A stretch of 64,000 nucleotides of DNA from Bacteroidota bacterium (GCA_003246455.1 QKAF01000022.1:1-64000); one strand, 5' to 3'. Positions 43,153-53,085 are shown, counted from the stretch's first letter. The notes: generated by a model not told the origin, from the sequence alone. Numbers and translations are program-made.

Positions 43153-44313
43153 ATGACAGAGAGCATGGAAGTCCTGAAAGAAGGAATCGCTTCGGGGCGC
43201 CTCAAAACAGACGAACTGGTCCTCAACATGGGACCGCAGCATCCCTCGACGCACGGCGTGCTGCGGCTCGAGCTGGTGCTCGACGGCGAAATCGTGGTGA
43301 AGGTCATCCCCCAGATGGGGTACCTGCACCGCTGCTTCGAAAAGCACGCCGAGAACATGACCTACCCCCAGGTCGTGCCCTACACCGACCGCATGGATTA
43401 CCTCGCCGGGATGAACAACAATCACGGGTACGTGCTGGCGGTCGAGCGGCTGATGGGCATCGAGGTGCCGGAGAAGGTCGAGTACATCCGCGTGATCATG
43501 GCGGAGCTGCAGCGCATCGCCTCGCATCTCGTGGCGATCGGCACCTTCGGCATGGATATCGGCGCTTTCACCCCGTTCCTGTACTGTTTCCGTGACCGCG
43601 AGTATATTCTCGACATCTTCGAGCGGACCTGCGGCGCGCGGCTGCTGTACAACTACATGTGGGTCGGCGGTCTCTCGCATGACATCTATGACGGTTTCCT
43701 CCGCGACGTGGCGGATTTCATCAAGAAATTCCGGCCGACCGTCGTCGAGGTCAACAACCTTCTCAACTACAACAAGATCTTCGTGGAACGCACGGCGAAT
43801 GTCGGCGTGCTGCCGCGCGATGTCGCGGTAAGTTACGGATGTTCGGGTCCGATGCTCCGCGGCTCCGGCGTCGACTGGGACCTGCGCCGCGACGACCCGT
43901 ATTCCATCTACGACCGCTTCGACTGGAAGGTCTGTGTCGGCGACGGCTCCGCCGGGACGCTCGGCGACTGCTGGGACCGTCACATGGTCCGCGTCTGGGA
44001 GATGGAGGAAAGCTGCAAGATCATCGAGCAGGCGCTCGAATCCTTCCCCGCGGAAGGGGATATCGCCTCGGCAATCCCGAAGCGCATCCGTCCGGCCAAA
44101 GGGGAGATCTACACGCGCGTTGAAAACCCGCGCGGCGAGCTGGGGTACTACCTGGTCGCTGACGGCTCCGCCAACCCCTTCCGTCTGAAGGTGCGCGGCC
44201 CCAGCTTCGTGAACCTCAGCGTCATCGACGAAATTTCCCGCGGCCATCTGATCGCGGACCTCGTTGCCATCCTCGGCAGCATCGATATTGTTCTCGGCGA
44301 AGTGGATCGCTAA
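43153..44313 (+). CDS. nuoD: NADH-quinone oxidoreductase subunit D (49 kDa)
   Basis: 386 residues. The quinone-site His and Tyr motif is present ([33 protein letters not shown]), as are [16 protein letters not shown] and the C-terminal [31 protein letters not shown] (read in parts). NuoD evolved from a NiFe hydrogenase large subunit but its nickel-binding Cys are lost, as usual for complex I. Forms the quinone reduction site with NuoB and NuoH. Confidence 0.97.
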   Translation: MTESMEVLKEGIASGRLKTDELVLNMGPQHPSTHGVLRLELVLDGEIVVKVIPQMGYLHRCFEKHAENMTYPQVVPYTDRMDYLAGMNNNHGYVLAVERLMGIEVPEKVEYIRVIMAELQRIASHLVAIGTFGMDIGAFTPFLYCFRDREYILDIFERTCGARLLYNYMWVGGLSHDIYDGFLRDVADFIKKFRPTVVEVNNLLNYNKIFVERTANVGVLPRDVAVSYGCSGPMLRGSGVDWDLRRDDPYSIYDRFDWKVCVGDGSAGTLGDCWDRHMVRVWEMEESCKIIEQALESFPAEGDIASAIPKRIRPAKGEIYTRVENPRGELGYYLVADGSANPFRLKVRGPSFVNLSVIDEISRGHLIADLVAILGSIDIVLGEVDR

Positions 44314-44337
44314 TTCAGCCAATACTGACGCAACACT

Positions 44338-45447
44338 ATGGAATCATTGCTCCAATCTCTACTCGGCGACAACCTTCTGACAGTCGTGCTGTACTGCGCG
44401 CTGCCACTGGTGTTCATCCTGCTCTACGCACTGCTCGCCATCCTGGGTGAAGTCAAAATCTCGGCGTGGATGCAGGATCGTCTCGGTCCCATGCGTACCG
44501 GTCCGTGGGGAATCATCCAGCCCATTGCCGACGTGTTCAAACTGCTGCAGAAAGAAGATATCACGCCCGCGAAGGCGGACAAGGTCCTCTTCAATCTCGC
44601 ACCGTTCCTTTCCTTCATGAGCGCGTATGCGGCCTTCGCCGTCATCCCGTTCAGCAGTCAGTACGTGGGCGCCGACCTCAACCTGGGTCTCTTTTACCTG
44701 CTCGCCATCAGTTCCCTCAACGTCGCGGCGATCATCATGGCCGGCTGGGCCTCGCACAACAAGTACAGCCTGTACGGCTCGATGCGCGCGGTCGCACAGA
44801 TCGTCAGCTACGAAGTGCCTGCGGCGATGGTGCTCGTCATCATCGTGATGTTCGTCGGCAGCCTGAATCTGCAGGACATCATCACTGCCCAGTCCGGACC
44901 GATCTGGAACTGGATGGTGTTCGGCGGCCCGAAGCAGGACGTCGTACTCGCCAGCGGTGAAGTGCTCAGCGCCTCGTGGGCCAACCTGATATTCCTGCCG
45001 TTCTTCATGGCCTCTTTCGTGATGTACTACATCGCGGGACTGGCGGAAACGAACCGCACGCCGTTCGATATTCCGGAGGCGGAATCGGAACTCGTTTCCG
45101 GCTACCACACCGAATACAGCGGAATGAAGTTCGCCATGTTCTTCATGTCCGAATACGCCAACATGTTCCTCGTTTCCGCGGTCGTCGCCGTGCTCTTTTT
45201 CGGCGGCTGGAACAGCCCGTTCGGCGTCTACCTCGGCGATGCCTTCGGAGCCCCGTGGCTGGTCGCCGTCGAGCAGTTCGGCTGGCTGGCGATCAAGGGC
45301 CTCTTCTTCGTCTTTGTCATGATCTGGGTCCGGTGGACGCTGCCGCGCCTGCGCGTGGACCAGCTCATGTACATGTCCTGGAAAGTGCTGATTCCGTTCT
45401 CCTTCGGTATCGCACTCGTGGTCGGTTTTCTTGTGGTCATTCTCTAG
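44338..45447 (+). CDS. nuoH: NADH-quinone oxidoreductase subunit H
   Basis: 369 residues with eight or nine membrane segments. Conserved sequences: MQDRLGPMRTGPWGIIQPIAD (seen in halves), the quinone-cavity loop with FDIPEAESELVSGYHTEYSG (in halves), and FFMSEYANMF. NuoH connects the hydrophilic arm to the proton-pumping membrane arm. Longer than the 325-residue E. coli protein because of an extra loop at about 185-215 (SGPIWNWMVFGGPKQDVVLA). Confidence 0.97.
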   Translation: MESLLQSLLGDNLLTVVLYCALPLVFILLYALLAILGEVKISAWMQDRLGPMRTGPWGIIQPIADVFKLLQKEDITPAKADKVLFNLAPFLSFMSAYAAFAVIPFSSQYVGADLNLGLFYLLAISSLNVAAIIMAGWASHNKYSLYGSMRAVAQIVSYEVPAAMVLVIIVMFVGSLNLQDIITAQSGPIWNWMVFGGPKQDVVLASGEVLSASWANLIFLPFFMASFVMYYIAGLAETNRTPFDIPEAESELVSGYHTEYSGMKFAMFFMSEYANMFLVSAVVAVLFFGGWNSPFGVYLGDAFGAPWLVAVEQFGWLAIKGLFFVFVMIWVRWTLPRLRVDQLMYMSWKVLIPFSFGIALVVGFLVVIL

Positions 45448-45479
45448 AATCCATCCGATTTGGAAAGCAATACGACGTT

Positions 45480-46265
45480 ATGAGCGGATACTTCAAAGAC
45501 ATATACGCCGGCATCTCCACCGCCCTGGTCGGGATGAGGATCACCTGGAATCACCTGTTCGTCAAGAACGTGACCATCCAGTACCCCGATGAAAAGCACG
45601 ACATACCCGAGCGCGTGCGCAACCGTCTCTACGTGAACATGGATGACTGCATCGGCTGCGACCAGTGCGCGAAGGCGTGTCCGGTCAACTGCATCACCAT
45701 CGAAACGGCAAAGGCGCTGCCAGAGGAAGAGCTGGGCGAAACCTCGACCGGCAACCGCAAGCGCCTCTGGGTGACGCAGTTCGACATCGACATCGCCAAA
45801 TGCTGCTTCTGCGGACTTTGCGTCCCCCCGTGTCCCACCGAGTGCATCTTCATGACCCCGGTGTTCGAATTCTCGGAATACAACCGCGAGGACCTCATCT
45901 ACCGCTTCTCCACGCTCACGCCGGAGGAAGCTGCGGAGAAGACGGAAAACGCGGAGCGGGCGAAGGCCGAGGCCGAGGCGAAAAAAGCCGCCGCCGCCGA
46001 AGCCAAGAAGAAAGCCGCCGCCGAAAAGGCGGCCGCGGAGAAGGCCGCCCCGTCAGAGCAGGCGGGCGGAGCGCCGGCAGCAGACGCGCCGGCCGCAGCT
46101 GCGAAGGACACTGCGCCGAAGCAGGACGATGCGCCGAAGCAGGACGATGCGCCGAAGCAGGACGACGCGCCGAAGCAGGACGACGCGCCGAAGCAGGACG
46201 ACGCGCCGAAGCAGGACGATGCGCCCGCGGCGGACGCCGCCTCCACGACGGATAACAACGGATAA
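45480..46265 (+). CDS. nuoI: NADH-quinone oxidoreductase subunit I with Ala/Lys-rich repeat tail
   Basis: 261 residues from the ATG at 45480, clearly longer than the usual 150-180. The ferredoxin part (about 1-150) has the two [4Fe-4S] motifs CIGCDQCAKACP and CCFCGLCVPPCP that bind clusters N6a and N6b. From about residue 155 the chain is a low-complexity tail: Ala/Glu/Lys-rich, coiled-coil-like (AEAEAKKAAAAEAKKKAA), then six perfect copies of PKQDDA and an acidic end. The tail is not a complex I feature and is probably exposed to the cytoplasm. Confidence 0.95.
   Translation: MSGYFKDIYAGISTALVGMRITWNHLFVKNVTIQYPDEKHDIPERVRNRLYVNMDDCIGCDQCAKACPVNCITIETAKALPEEELGETSTGNRKRLWVTQFDIDIAKCCFCGLCVPPCPTECIFMTPVFEFSEYNREDLIYRFSTLTPEEAAEKTENAERAKAEAEAKKAAAAEAKKKAAAEKAAAEKAAPSEQAGGAPAADAPAAAAKDTAPKQDDAPKQDDAPKQDDAPKQDDAPKQDDAPKQDDAPAADAASTTDNNG
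46113..46220 (+). repeat. Six 18-bp tandem repeats inside nuoI
   Basis: Six head-to-tail units of 18 bases, each coding for APKQDD, differing only in the third base of the last Asp codon. Such an exact array can gain or lose units by slippage without shifting the frame. Confidence 0.95.
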
Positions 46266-46328
46266 CAGGCGAACCCACCGCCACGCAGCGCGCGTCGGCG
46301 GTATAACGCAACCAACACGCTTGAGCCA

Positions 46329-46835
46329 ATGGAACTGACAATTCTCTTTTACGTCTTTGCAGCGCTGACGATTATTCCGGCCTTCGTGGTCGTATTCTCG
46401 CGCAGCCTCATCTATGCGGCATTTTCGCTGCTGTTCACCTTTCTCGGTGTCGCGGGTCTCTATGTGCTGCTCTCCGCGGATTTCATCGCGGTCGCACAGA
46501 TCATGGTCTACATCGGCGGCATCATGATTCTTCTCGTGTTCGGTGTCATGCTCACCAAGCAGGCGACCGACGTTGAAATCAGCACGGGAATCATGAAGAC
46601 GCTGCCTGCGCTGATCGTCGTCGGCTTTGCGCTCGGCACGCTGATCATGGTGCTGACCGGAGCGTCGTGGACGCAGATCGGGACCATACCGCAGATCGAA
46701 GGCACTGCCCTTGAACTCGGCGAACTTCTGATGACGACCTTCGTCCTGCCGTTCGAAGTTGCAGGCATCCTGCTGCTGGTCGCCGTGATGGGCGCCGCGC
46801 TCATCGCCCGCAAGCCCAAGGAGGTGCAGTCATGA
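46329..46835 (+). CDS. nuoJ: NADH-quinone oxidoreductase subunit J
   Basis: 168 residues with five membrane segments. The conserved third segment pattern VAQIMVYIGGIMILLVFGVML is present (two parts: DFIAVAQIMVYIGGI and MILLVFGVMLT), which forms the pi-bulge helix of complex I. It overlaps nuoK by four bases (ATGA). Normal length and layout. Confidence 0.96.
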   Translation: MELTILFYVFAALTIIPAFVVVFSRSLIYAAFSLLFTFLGVAGLYVLLSADFIAVAQIMVYIGGIMILLVFGVMLTKQATDVEISTGIMKTLPALIVVGFALGTLIMVLTGASWTQIGTIPQIEGTALELGELLMTTFVLPFEVAGILLLVAVMGAALIARKPKEVQS

Positions 46836-47143
46836 TGGAAATCGGCCTTCCTCATTACCTCGTCGTCAGTGCCGTGCTGTTCTGTCTCGGCATCCTGGCC
46901 CTCGCCACGCGGCGGAATGCCGTGCTCATGCTCATGGGCATCGAGTTCATCCTGAATTCTGCCAACCTGAACCTGCTGGCATTTTCCCGCTACCAGGGGC
47001 TCAATCTCGAGGGCCACGTCTTCGCGCTGTTCGTGATCATCCTCGCGGCGGCGGAGGCGGCGGTTGCGCTCGCCATCGTTCTCCACGTCTATCGCATGAA
47101 CAATACCGTGGATGCGGACCGGATCGCAAGTCTCAAGGAATGA
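46832..47143 (+). CDS. nuoK: NADH-quinone oxidoreductase subunit K
   Basis: 103 residues with three membrane segments. The two conserved Glu residues of the proton path lie in LMGIEFILNSANLNLLAF (E36) and IILAAAEAAVALAIVL (E72 region). Starts inside the end of nuoJ, and its stop overlaps the start of the OmpA-like gene (ATGA at 47140-47143), so translation into that gene appears coupled. Confidence 0.96.
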   Translation: MMEIGLPHYLVVSAVLFCLGILALATRRNAVLMLMGIEFILNSANLNLLAFSRYQGLNLEGHVFALFVIILAAAEAAVALAIVLHVYRMNNTVDADRIASLKE

Positions 47144-49134
47144 CGTCACGCTGCCCATATCGCATGAGGACGACCTGCTCCGCCACCGTAGTTTTCGCAT
47201 GCCTGCTGTCGCTGGTGAGCGGAAACAATGCGCATGCCCAGAAGATCACCTATACCTGGGATCCTGAGCATATGCTGATCATCGGTGCGGGAGGCGGTGC
47301 CACGAAGTACTTCGGTGAATTCACCGACCAGTACTACGGCGCCATGCTCTATGGGTTCGCGCGGTACAATATCCTTTCCGAACTGGGCATTCAGATCGAC
47401 GGCGGTTTCGGCAACTACGTGTACAATCGACGCCTGCGCGACGAGTTCAAGGATGTGTATGCGCGGCAGTTCTACCGGGACCCTCGGCTCGTCGGGCAGC
47501 TTGACTTCCCGGAAGGGGATTTCAGCACCATCGCGGACGATCCGCGGATGCGCAATACCGTGTTCGAGAAGGACAAACTCTGGTTCAGCGAAGCGCGCGT
47601 CGTGATAAATCTCTTCCCGAAACGCTGGGTCAATCCCTACATCACCGCCGGTGCCGGCATTCTCCGCTATGAGAATGCCAATGCGGAAACGAAACTCTCG
47701 GACGGCCGGTCCCTGCTGAACGTGACGCTCGGCAACAAGCCGTTCTATGTCGATACGCCGGAAGGGATCGTCGAGGAGAACTCGACGCTGTCTGCCGATG
47801 CCAACACGCTGACCATTATTCCCGTCGGCTTCGGTTTCGATATTCTGCTCACCGAGGACATCGCCATCAACGCAGACATCAGCTACCGCTTTCTGCTCGG
47901 CGACGGAAACGACATGATGGACGGGCTCGGGAAGGTGGTGCAGGAGAATTTCAACATCGCCGGCCGTGTCGACCGCACGAAATCCACGGAGAATGCGGAT
48001 TCGTGGGGAAGTTTCTCCCTCGGCGTCCAGTTCTACCTCTTCGGGCACAGCGACCGGGACGGCGACGGCCTGAGCGATACCTACGAAGAGAGTATCGGAA
48101 CCGATCCGCTGAACCCGGACACCGACGGCGACGGACTCAGCGACAGCGACGAGCTGAATACGCACCACACCGATCCGCTGAAAACCGACACTGACGATGA
48201 CCGGCTCACTGATCTGGAAGAGGTGGCAAAGAAAACCGATCCGTCCAGGCCCGACACCGACGGCGACGGACTCACCGAAGGCGAGGAATTCGCGCACGGA
48301 ACGGACCCGTTCGATCCGGACTCGGACAAGGACGGACTGACCGACGGTGAGGAAGTGCATACCTGGCACTCCGATCCGCTGCGAAGCGATTCCGATGCCG
48401 ACGGCATCAGCGACCTCGAAGAGGTGCGCGTGCACAAGAGCGATCCGCGCAGCCAGGACACCGACGGTGACGGTCTCGATGATCGTCTCGAACTCGAACT
48501 GCGCACGGATCCCTCCGTGGCGGACAGTGACGGCGACGGGCTGACGGACGGTGACGAAGTGAACCGCTACAAGACGGACCCGTTGAAAGCCGACAGCGAC
48601 GGTGACGGGAGTTCCGACGGAATGGAAGTGAGCGGCGGTTCCGATCCGGCGTCGCGCGACAGTGACCACGACGGAATCGTCGACGGCCAGGACGGATGCC
48701 CGAACGAAGCCGAGACGGTGAACAATTACCGGGACGACGACGGCTGTCCCGACGAACTGCCCCTCACAACGGAACCGCTCCGTTCCGGGGTGTCTCTCGT
48801 TCTCGAGGGCGTCACGTTCGAAGAAGGCTCGGCGCAGCTCACCGCGGACGCACAGACGGCACTGGCCGCCGCGGTACAGACGCTCAAGGACAATCCCGGC
48901 GTTGTCGTCGAAATCGGCGGCTTCACCGACAGCCGCGGTGACGCCAAGGCGAATCGCGAACTCTCGCAGTTACGTGCCGAATCCGTTCTGCTCTTCCTCA
49001 CGGGGAAGGGGATCGAGGATACGCGTCTGCGCGCCAAAGGATATGGCGAGGATCAACCCCGCGCCAGCAACAGCACCCAGGCGGGCCGTGCGCGGAACCG
49101 CCGGATCGAGTTCAAGGTGCTTTCGACGAACTGA
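47140..49134 (+). CDS. OmpA-family outer-membrane protein with thrombospondin type 3 repeats
   Basis: 664 residues starting at the ATGA shared with nuoK, or at a Met eight codons later. Signal peptide ends near NNAHAQ. Residues about 40-300 are a beta-barrel-like domain with many aromatic-ended strands (EDIAINADISYRFLLG, WGSFSLGVQFYLFG). Residues about 305-530 are some ten calcium-binding thrombospondin type 3 repeats of the form D-x-D-x-D-G-L-x-D (DRDGDGLSDTYEES, DTDGDGLTEGEEF). Residues about 545-664 are an OmpA C-terminal peptidoglycan-binding domain (GFTDSRGDAKANRELSQLRA, KGYGEDQPRA, NRRIEF). It sits between nuoK and nuoL, an unexpected place. Confidence 0.94.
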   Translation: MTSRCPYRMRTTCSATVVFACLLSLVSGNNAHAQKITYTWDPEHMLIIGAGGGATKYFGEFTDQYYGAMLYGFARYNILSELGIQIDGGFGNYVYNRRLRDEFKDVYARQFYRDPRLVGQLDFPEGDFSTIADDPRMRNTVFEKDKLWFSEARVVINLFPKRWVNPYITAGAGILRYENANAETKLSDGRSLLNVTLGNKPFYVDTPEGIVEENSTLSADANTLTIIPVGFGFDILLTEDIAINADISYRFLLGDGNDMMDGLGKVVQENFNIAGRVDRTKSTENADSWGSFSLGVQFYLFGHSDRDGDGLSDTYEESIGTDPLNPDTDGDGLSDSDELNTHHTDPLKTDTDDDRLTDLEEVAKKTDPSRPDTDGDGLTEGEEFAHGTDPFDPDSDKDGLTDGEEVHTWHSDPLRSDSDADGISDLEEVRVHKSDPRSQDTDGDGLDDRLELELRTDPSVADSDGDGLTDGDEVNRYKTDPLKADSDGDGSSDGMEVSGGSDPASRDSDHDGIVDGQDGCPNEAETVNNYRDDDGCPDELPLTTEPLRSGVSLVLEGVTFEEGSAQLTADAQTALAAAVQTLKDNPGVVVEIGGFTDSRGDAKANRELSQLRAESVLLFLTGKGIEDTRLRAKGYGEDQPRASNSTQAGRARNRRIEFKVLSTN

Positions 49135-49176
49135 TTTTTTGAAACAGGCGAACACAACACGAGTGCGAATACAGCC

Positions 49177-51414
49177 ATGACAGCTGACACACTACTTACT
49201 CTGGTCCTGATCATTCTCTTCATGCCCCTGTTTTCGTTTGCGCTGCTCCTCGGGTTCGGGAAGCGGCTGCCGCGCAAGGGCGATGCGATCGCGACAGGGC
49301 TGATGTTCCTCAACCTGGGACTCGCTCTCGCCGTACTCTTCGGCGTGTACGCGCTCCCGGATACCCCGGCGATCCACGGTTTCGCCCTGACACCGATTCA
49401 GATGAACTTCCAGTGGATTGATTTCCACACGACCATCTCGGTGTTCGGGAACACGATACCTCTGCAGATCGAGCTCGGCATCATGATCGACCGCCTTGTG
49501 GCGATCATGCTTGTGGTCGTGACCCTGATCACTGCCCTGGTGCATCTCTTCTCCATCGGGTACATGCATGGAGATCCGAAGTACCATCGGTTCTTCGCGT
49601 ATCTCGGCATTTTCGCGTTCTCCATGCTGGGTATCGTCATCACGAACAACCTTCTGATGATGTATGCCGCGTGGGAACTCGTCGGCCTCAGCTCGTATCT
49701 CCTGATCGGGTTCTGGTATGAAAAACCGCGCCCCGGTTATGCCGCGACGAAAGCATTCCTGATGAATCGCGTGGGCGATATCGGCATGTGGACCGGTATC
49801 ATGATCCTCTTCACGAGCTACGGGACCTTCCGCTTCGATCAGATTTTCGCGCATATCGCAGCAGGCCACCTTCCGTTCGGTTCCGAAGCGTGGCTCACCG
49901 CCGCGGGCATCCTGATTTTCATGGGTGCGATCGGCAAGAGCGCGCAGTTCCCGCTGCACACGTGGCTGCCCGACGCCATGGAAGGTCCGACACCCGTCAG
50001 CGCGCTGATCCACGCAGCGACCATGGTCGCGGCCGGAGTCTACCTCGTCGCCCGCACCTTCCCGATGATGTCGGGAGGCGCCCTGATCGTCATCGCATCG
50101 ATCGGTACGATCACCGCGTTTGTCGCGGCGACGATCGCGATCGTGCAGAACGATATCAAGAAAGTACTCGCATACTCGACGGTGAGCCAGCTCGGCTACA
50201 TGGTCCTCGCACTTGGTGTCGGCGCGTTCACGGCCGGATTCTTCCACCTCGTCACGCACGCCATGTTCAAGGCCTGCCTGTTCCTCGGATCAGGCTCGGT
50301 CATCCACGCGATGCATCATGGCCTGCACAAGATCCATGATCATGACACCGATCCGCAGGATGTCCGGAACATGGGCGGACTGGCGAAGAAGATGCCGGTC
50401 ACGTTCGCGACCTTCCTGATCGCAACGCTTGCCATTTCCGGCGTTCCTCTCTTTTCGGGCTTCCTCAGCAAGGACGAGATTCTTGCCGGTGCGTGGGCGT
50501 TCGGCGGACTGCGCGGCGAACTCGCCGTCATCGTTCCCTGGGTCGGATTCTTCGTGGCCGCACTCACAGCCTTCTACATGTTCCGCGTCGTGATTCTCAC
50601 CTTCTTCGGTGAATCCAAGCGGCCGGACATCTTCGAGCATGTGCACGAATCCCCCATGACGATGAAGATTCCGATCATTGTCCTCGCGACGCTTTCGATC
50701 TTCATTTTCTTCTCCTTCAATCCCTTTTCCGGCCCGAGCGGCTGGTTCGTGAAGTCCCTGCCTGCACCGGCGACGGTGACCGGTGAGCACTGGTACCAGT
50801 TCGCGCACGGCGAGCAGGCGCACGGGGAAGCGACACATGCGGAAGGGATGCACGGCGAGAGTGCAGGGGAGGAGAGCACGCACGGTGAATCCACGGCGGA
50901 CGAGGCAGTCGCGGTTACGGCGAATCCGGCGCAGGAAGCGTTCGAACACGCCGTCCACGAATCGCACATCCCGGCGATGATCACGTCGCTTCTGCTTGCG
51001 CTCAGCGGCATCGCACTCGCCTTCGCGGTATACCGGCGGAAAATGATCGACCCCGACAAGGTTGCGGAGAAAACAGGTCCGCTGTACCGCTTCCTTCTCA
51101 ACAAATGGTATTTCGATGAAATCTATGAACTCTGGGTGGTCGTACCCGGAGTGCATCTGATATCGCGCATGATGCGGTGGATCGACACGAACATCGTGGA
51201 CGGCGCGGTAAACGGCGTGGCATCGATCACCACCTGGCAGTCACGCATCAGCGGTCTGTTCGACAAGTGGGTGGTAGACGGCGCGGTAAACGGCGCCGCC
51301 TACGTCGTCGGTTTCTTTGGCATTTTATTCAGGAAAACACAGACAGGGAAAATCCAGGCCTATATCGCCTTCCTGCTGGCGGGCGTGGTCGTCCTGTTCT
51401 ATGTTTTCCGTTGA
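49177..51414 (+). CDS. nuoL: NADH-quinone oxidoreductase subunit L with His-rich insertion
   Basis: 745 residues against about 610-650 in most bacteria. It has the antiporter-like membrane core with the pumping Glu and Lys motifs (LLMMYAAWELVGLSSYLLIG; MEGPTPVSALIHAATMVAAGVY) and the C-terminal lateral helix. The extra length lies mainly at about 538-590, a loop with many His, Glu and Ser in HGE/HxE repeats (HGEQAHGEATHAEGMHGES, then ESTHGESTADE), outside the transmembrane core. NuoL is the distal proton pump of complex I. Gap to nuoM is 42 bases. Confidence 0.95.
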   Translation: MTADTLLTLVLIILFMPLFSFALLLGFGKRLPRKGDAIATGLMFLNLGLALAVLFGVYALPDTPAIHGFALTPIQMNFQWIDFHTTISVFGNTIPLQIELGIMIDRLVAIMLVVVTLITALVHLFSIGYMHGDPKYHRFFAYLGIFAFSMLGIVITNNLLMMYAAWELVGLSSYLLIGFWYEKPRPGYAATKAFLMNRVGDIGMWTGIMILFTSYGTFRFDQIFAHIAAGHLPFGSEAWLTAAGILIFMGAIGKSAQFPLHTWLPDAMEGPTPVSALIHAATMVAAGVYLVARTFPMMSGGALIVIASIGTITAFVAATIAIVQNDIKKVLAYSTVSQLGYMVLALGVGAFTAGFFHLVTHAMFKACLFLGSGSVIHAMHHGLHKIHDHDTDPQDVRNMGGLAKKMPVTFATFLIATLAISGVPLFSGFLSKDEILAGAWAFGGLRGELAVIVPWVGFFVAALTAFYMFRVVILTFFGESKRPDIFEHVHESPMTMKIPIIVLATLSIFIFFSFNPFSGPSGWFVKSLPAPATVTGEHWYQFAHGEQAHGEATHAEGMHGESAGEESTHGESTADEAVAVTANPAQEAFEHAVHESHIPAMITSLLLALSGIALAFAVYRRKMIDPDKVAEKTGPLYRFLLNKWYFDEIYELWVVVPGVHLISRMMRWIDTNIVDGAVNGVASITTWQSRISGLFDKWVVDGAVNGAAYVVGFFGILFRKTQTGKIQAYIAFLLAGVVVLFYVFR

Positions 51415-51456
51415 TACAGCGAACAAACGAAGTAACAGCATACATCCGGAGGATTG

Positions 51457-53046
51457 ATGCAATTCCCGATACTCACAGTGATCACCTTCCTGCCCGTGCT
51501 GGGCATGATCATCGTGCTCCTGCTGCCCAAAGACAAAACGCGCGTCCTGCAATCCACGGCCGCGATTGTGACGGGCCTGCAGGTCCTCCTCGCCATCATT
51601 ATCTGGATGGCGTTCGACACGACAAAATTCGGAATCAACGACGTGGCCTCGATGCAGTTCGTCGAGCGGCTGCCATGGATCGTGATTCCCCAGACGCCCT
51701 GGTTCGGCGAGATCCGCATTGACTATTTCGTCGGTATCGACGGACTCTCGATGCCGATGGTGCTCCTCACGGCGCTGATCAGTTTCCTGGCGACCTTTGC
51801 GTCCTTCAGCGTCAAGAAATCGCTCAAGGGCTATTTCGCCATGTTCCTGCTTCTCGACGCGGGTATGATGGGCGTGTTCGTTTCACTCGACATGTTCCTC
51901 TTCTACGTGTTCTGGGAAGTGATGCTGCTGCCGATGTACTTCCTTATCGGTATCTGGGGCGGACCCCGCCGCGAATATGCAGCGATCAAGTTCTTCCTCT
52001 ACACCCTCGCGGGATCCGTCCTGCTGCTGCTGGTGATGATCGGACTGTATTTCAGTACCGTCGATCCGCAGACCGGGGTGCACACCTTCAACATGATTGC
52101 CATGATGGATCCCGCCAATCTGGCGGAGGGCAGCATCTTCTCCATCATCGGAAGCAGCGCGCGCATGCTCGCGTTCATCGGTCTCTTCATCGGTTTCGCG
52201 ATCAAGGTGCCGATCTTCCCGTTCCACACCTGGCTCCCGGATGCGCACGTCGAGGCGCCGACCGCCATCTCCGTCATTCTGGCAGGTGTGCTTCTGAAGA
52301 TGGGTACCTACGGACTGCTGCGCATCAGCTTCCCGATTTTCCCTGAGATGACGCATTATTTCCAGATTCCGATGATGATTCTCGGTTTCGTCAACATCGT
52401 CTACGGCGCGTTGTGCGCCATGGCACAGACGGATTTCAAGAAGCTCATCGCATATTCGTCCGTCTCGCACATGGGATACGTTCTGCTCGGTATGGCCGCA
52501 CTCAACGTGCAGGGAATGACCGGCGCGGTGTTCCAGATGTTCAACCACGGCACCATCACGGCCATGCTCTTCCTCCTGGTCGGCGTCATCTACGATCGTG
52601 CACACACGCGCGGTTTGAACGAATTCGGCGGTGTGTACAACAAGATGCCGATCTACTCCTTCCTGACCGTCATCGCGTTTTTCGCGGCCATCGGCCTTCC
52701 GTCGATGAGCGGATTCATCAGTGAAGCGTTTGTGTTCCTCGGTGCGTTCCAGACCAACAAGCTGTGGACGATTCTCTCCACGCTCGGCATCGTGCTGGGC
52801 GCGGGCTACATGCTCTGGACATTCCAGCGCGTGTTCATGGGAACCCTGCCCGAGAAGTGGGATGATGTGCTCACCGACGTCAACGGCCGTGAGATCTTCA
52901 CCCTCGTGCCGCTTGCGATCATCATCATCGCACTCGGCGTTTATCCCACGCCGGCGCTCGACTGGATGTCGACGTCGCTCGGACATCTCGTCGACTTTGT
53001 CAATGCCAGCGCACCCGCTGCTGCCGGCATGTTCGGAGCATTCTAA
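51457..53046 (+). CDS. nuoM: NADH-quinone oxidoreductase subunit M
   Basis: 529 residues from the ATG at 51457 (GGAGG at 51448-51452); a TTG one codon earlier is not needed. Antiporter-like subunit with 14 membrane segments; the pumping residues sit in MFLFYVFWEVMLLPMYFLIG and HTWLPDAHVEAPTAISVILAG, and KLIAYSSVSHMGYVLLG is also conserved. Normal length. Its stop is 39 bases before nuoN. Confidence 0.97.
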   Translation: MQFPILTVITFLPVLGMIIVLLLPKDKTRVLQSTAAIVTGLQVLLAIIIWMAFDTTKFGINDVASMQFVERLPWIVIPQTPWFGEIRIDYFVGIDGLSMPMVLLTALISFLATFASFSVKKSLKGYFAMFLLLDAGMMGVFVSLDMFLFYVFWEVMLLPMYFLIGIWGGPRREYAAIKFFLYTLAGSVLLLLVMIGLYFSTVDPQTGVHTFNMIAMMDPANLAEGSIFSIIGSSARMLAFIGLFIGFAIKVPIFPFHTWLPDAHVEAPTAISVILAGVLLKMGTYGLLRISFPIFPEMTHYFQIPMMILGFVNIVYGALCAMAQTDFKKLIAYSSVSHMGYVLLGMAALNVQGMTGAVFQMFNHGTITAMLFLLVGVIYDRAHTRGLNEFGGVYNKMPIYSFLTVIAFFAAIGLPSMSGFISEAFVFLGAFQTNKLWTILSTLGIVLGAGYMLWTFQRVFMGTLPEKWDDVLTDVNGREIFTLVPLAIIIIALGVYPTPALDWMSTSLGHLVDFVNASAPAAAGMFGAF

Positions 53047-53085
53047 CCACGCATCTAAGACGACACGTAAACAAGTGCAGCCCTC

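Noticed and set aside
46113-46220. CRISPR-like array
   Set aside because: Six 18-bp repeats with no spacers, in frame inside nuoI and coding for PKQDDA.
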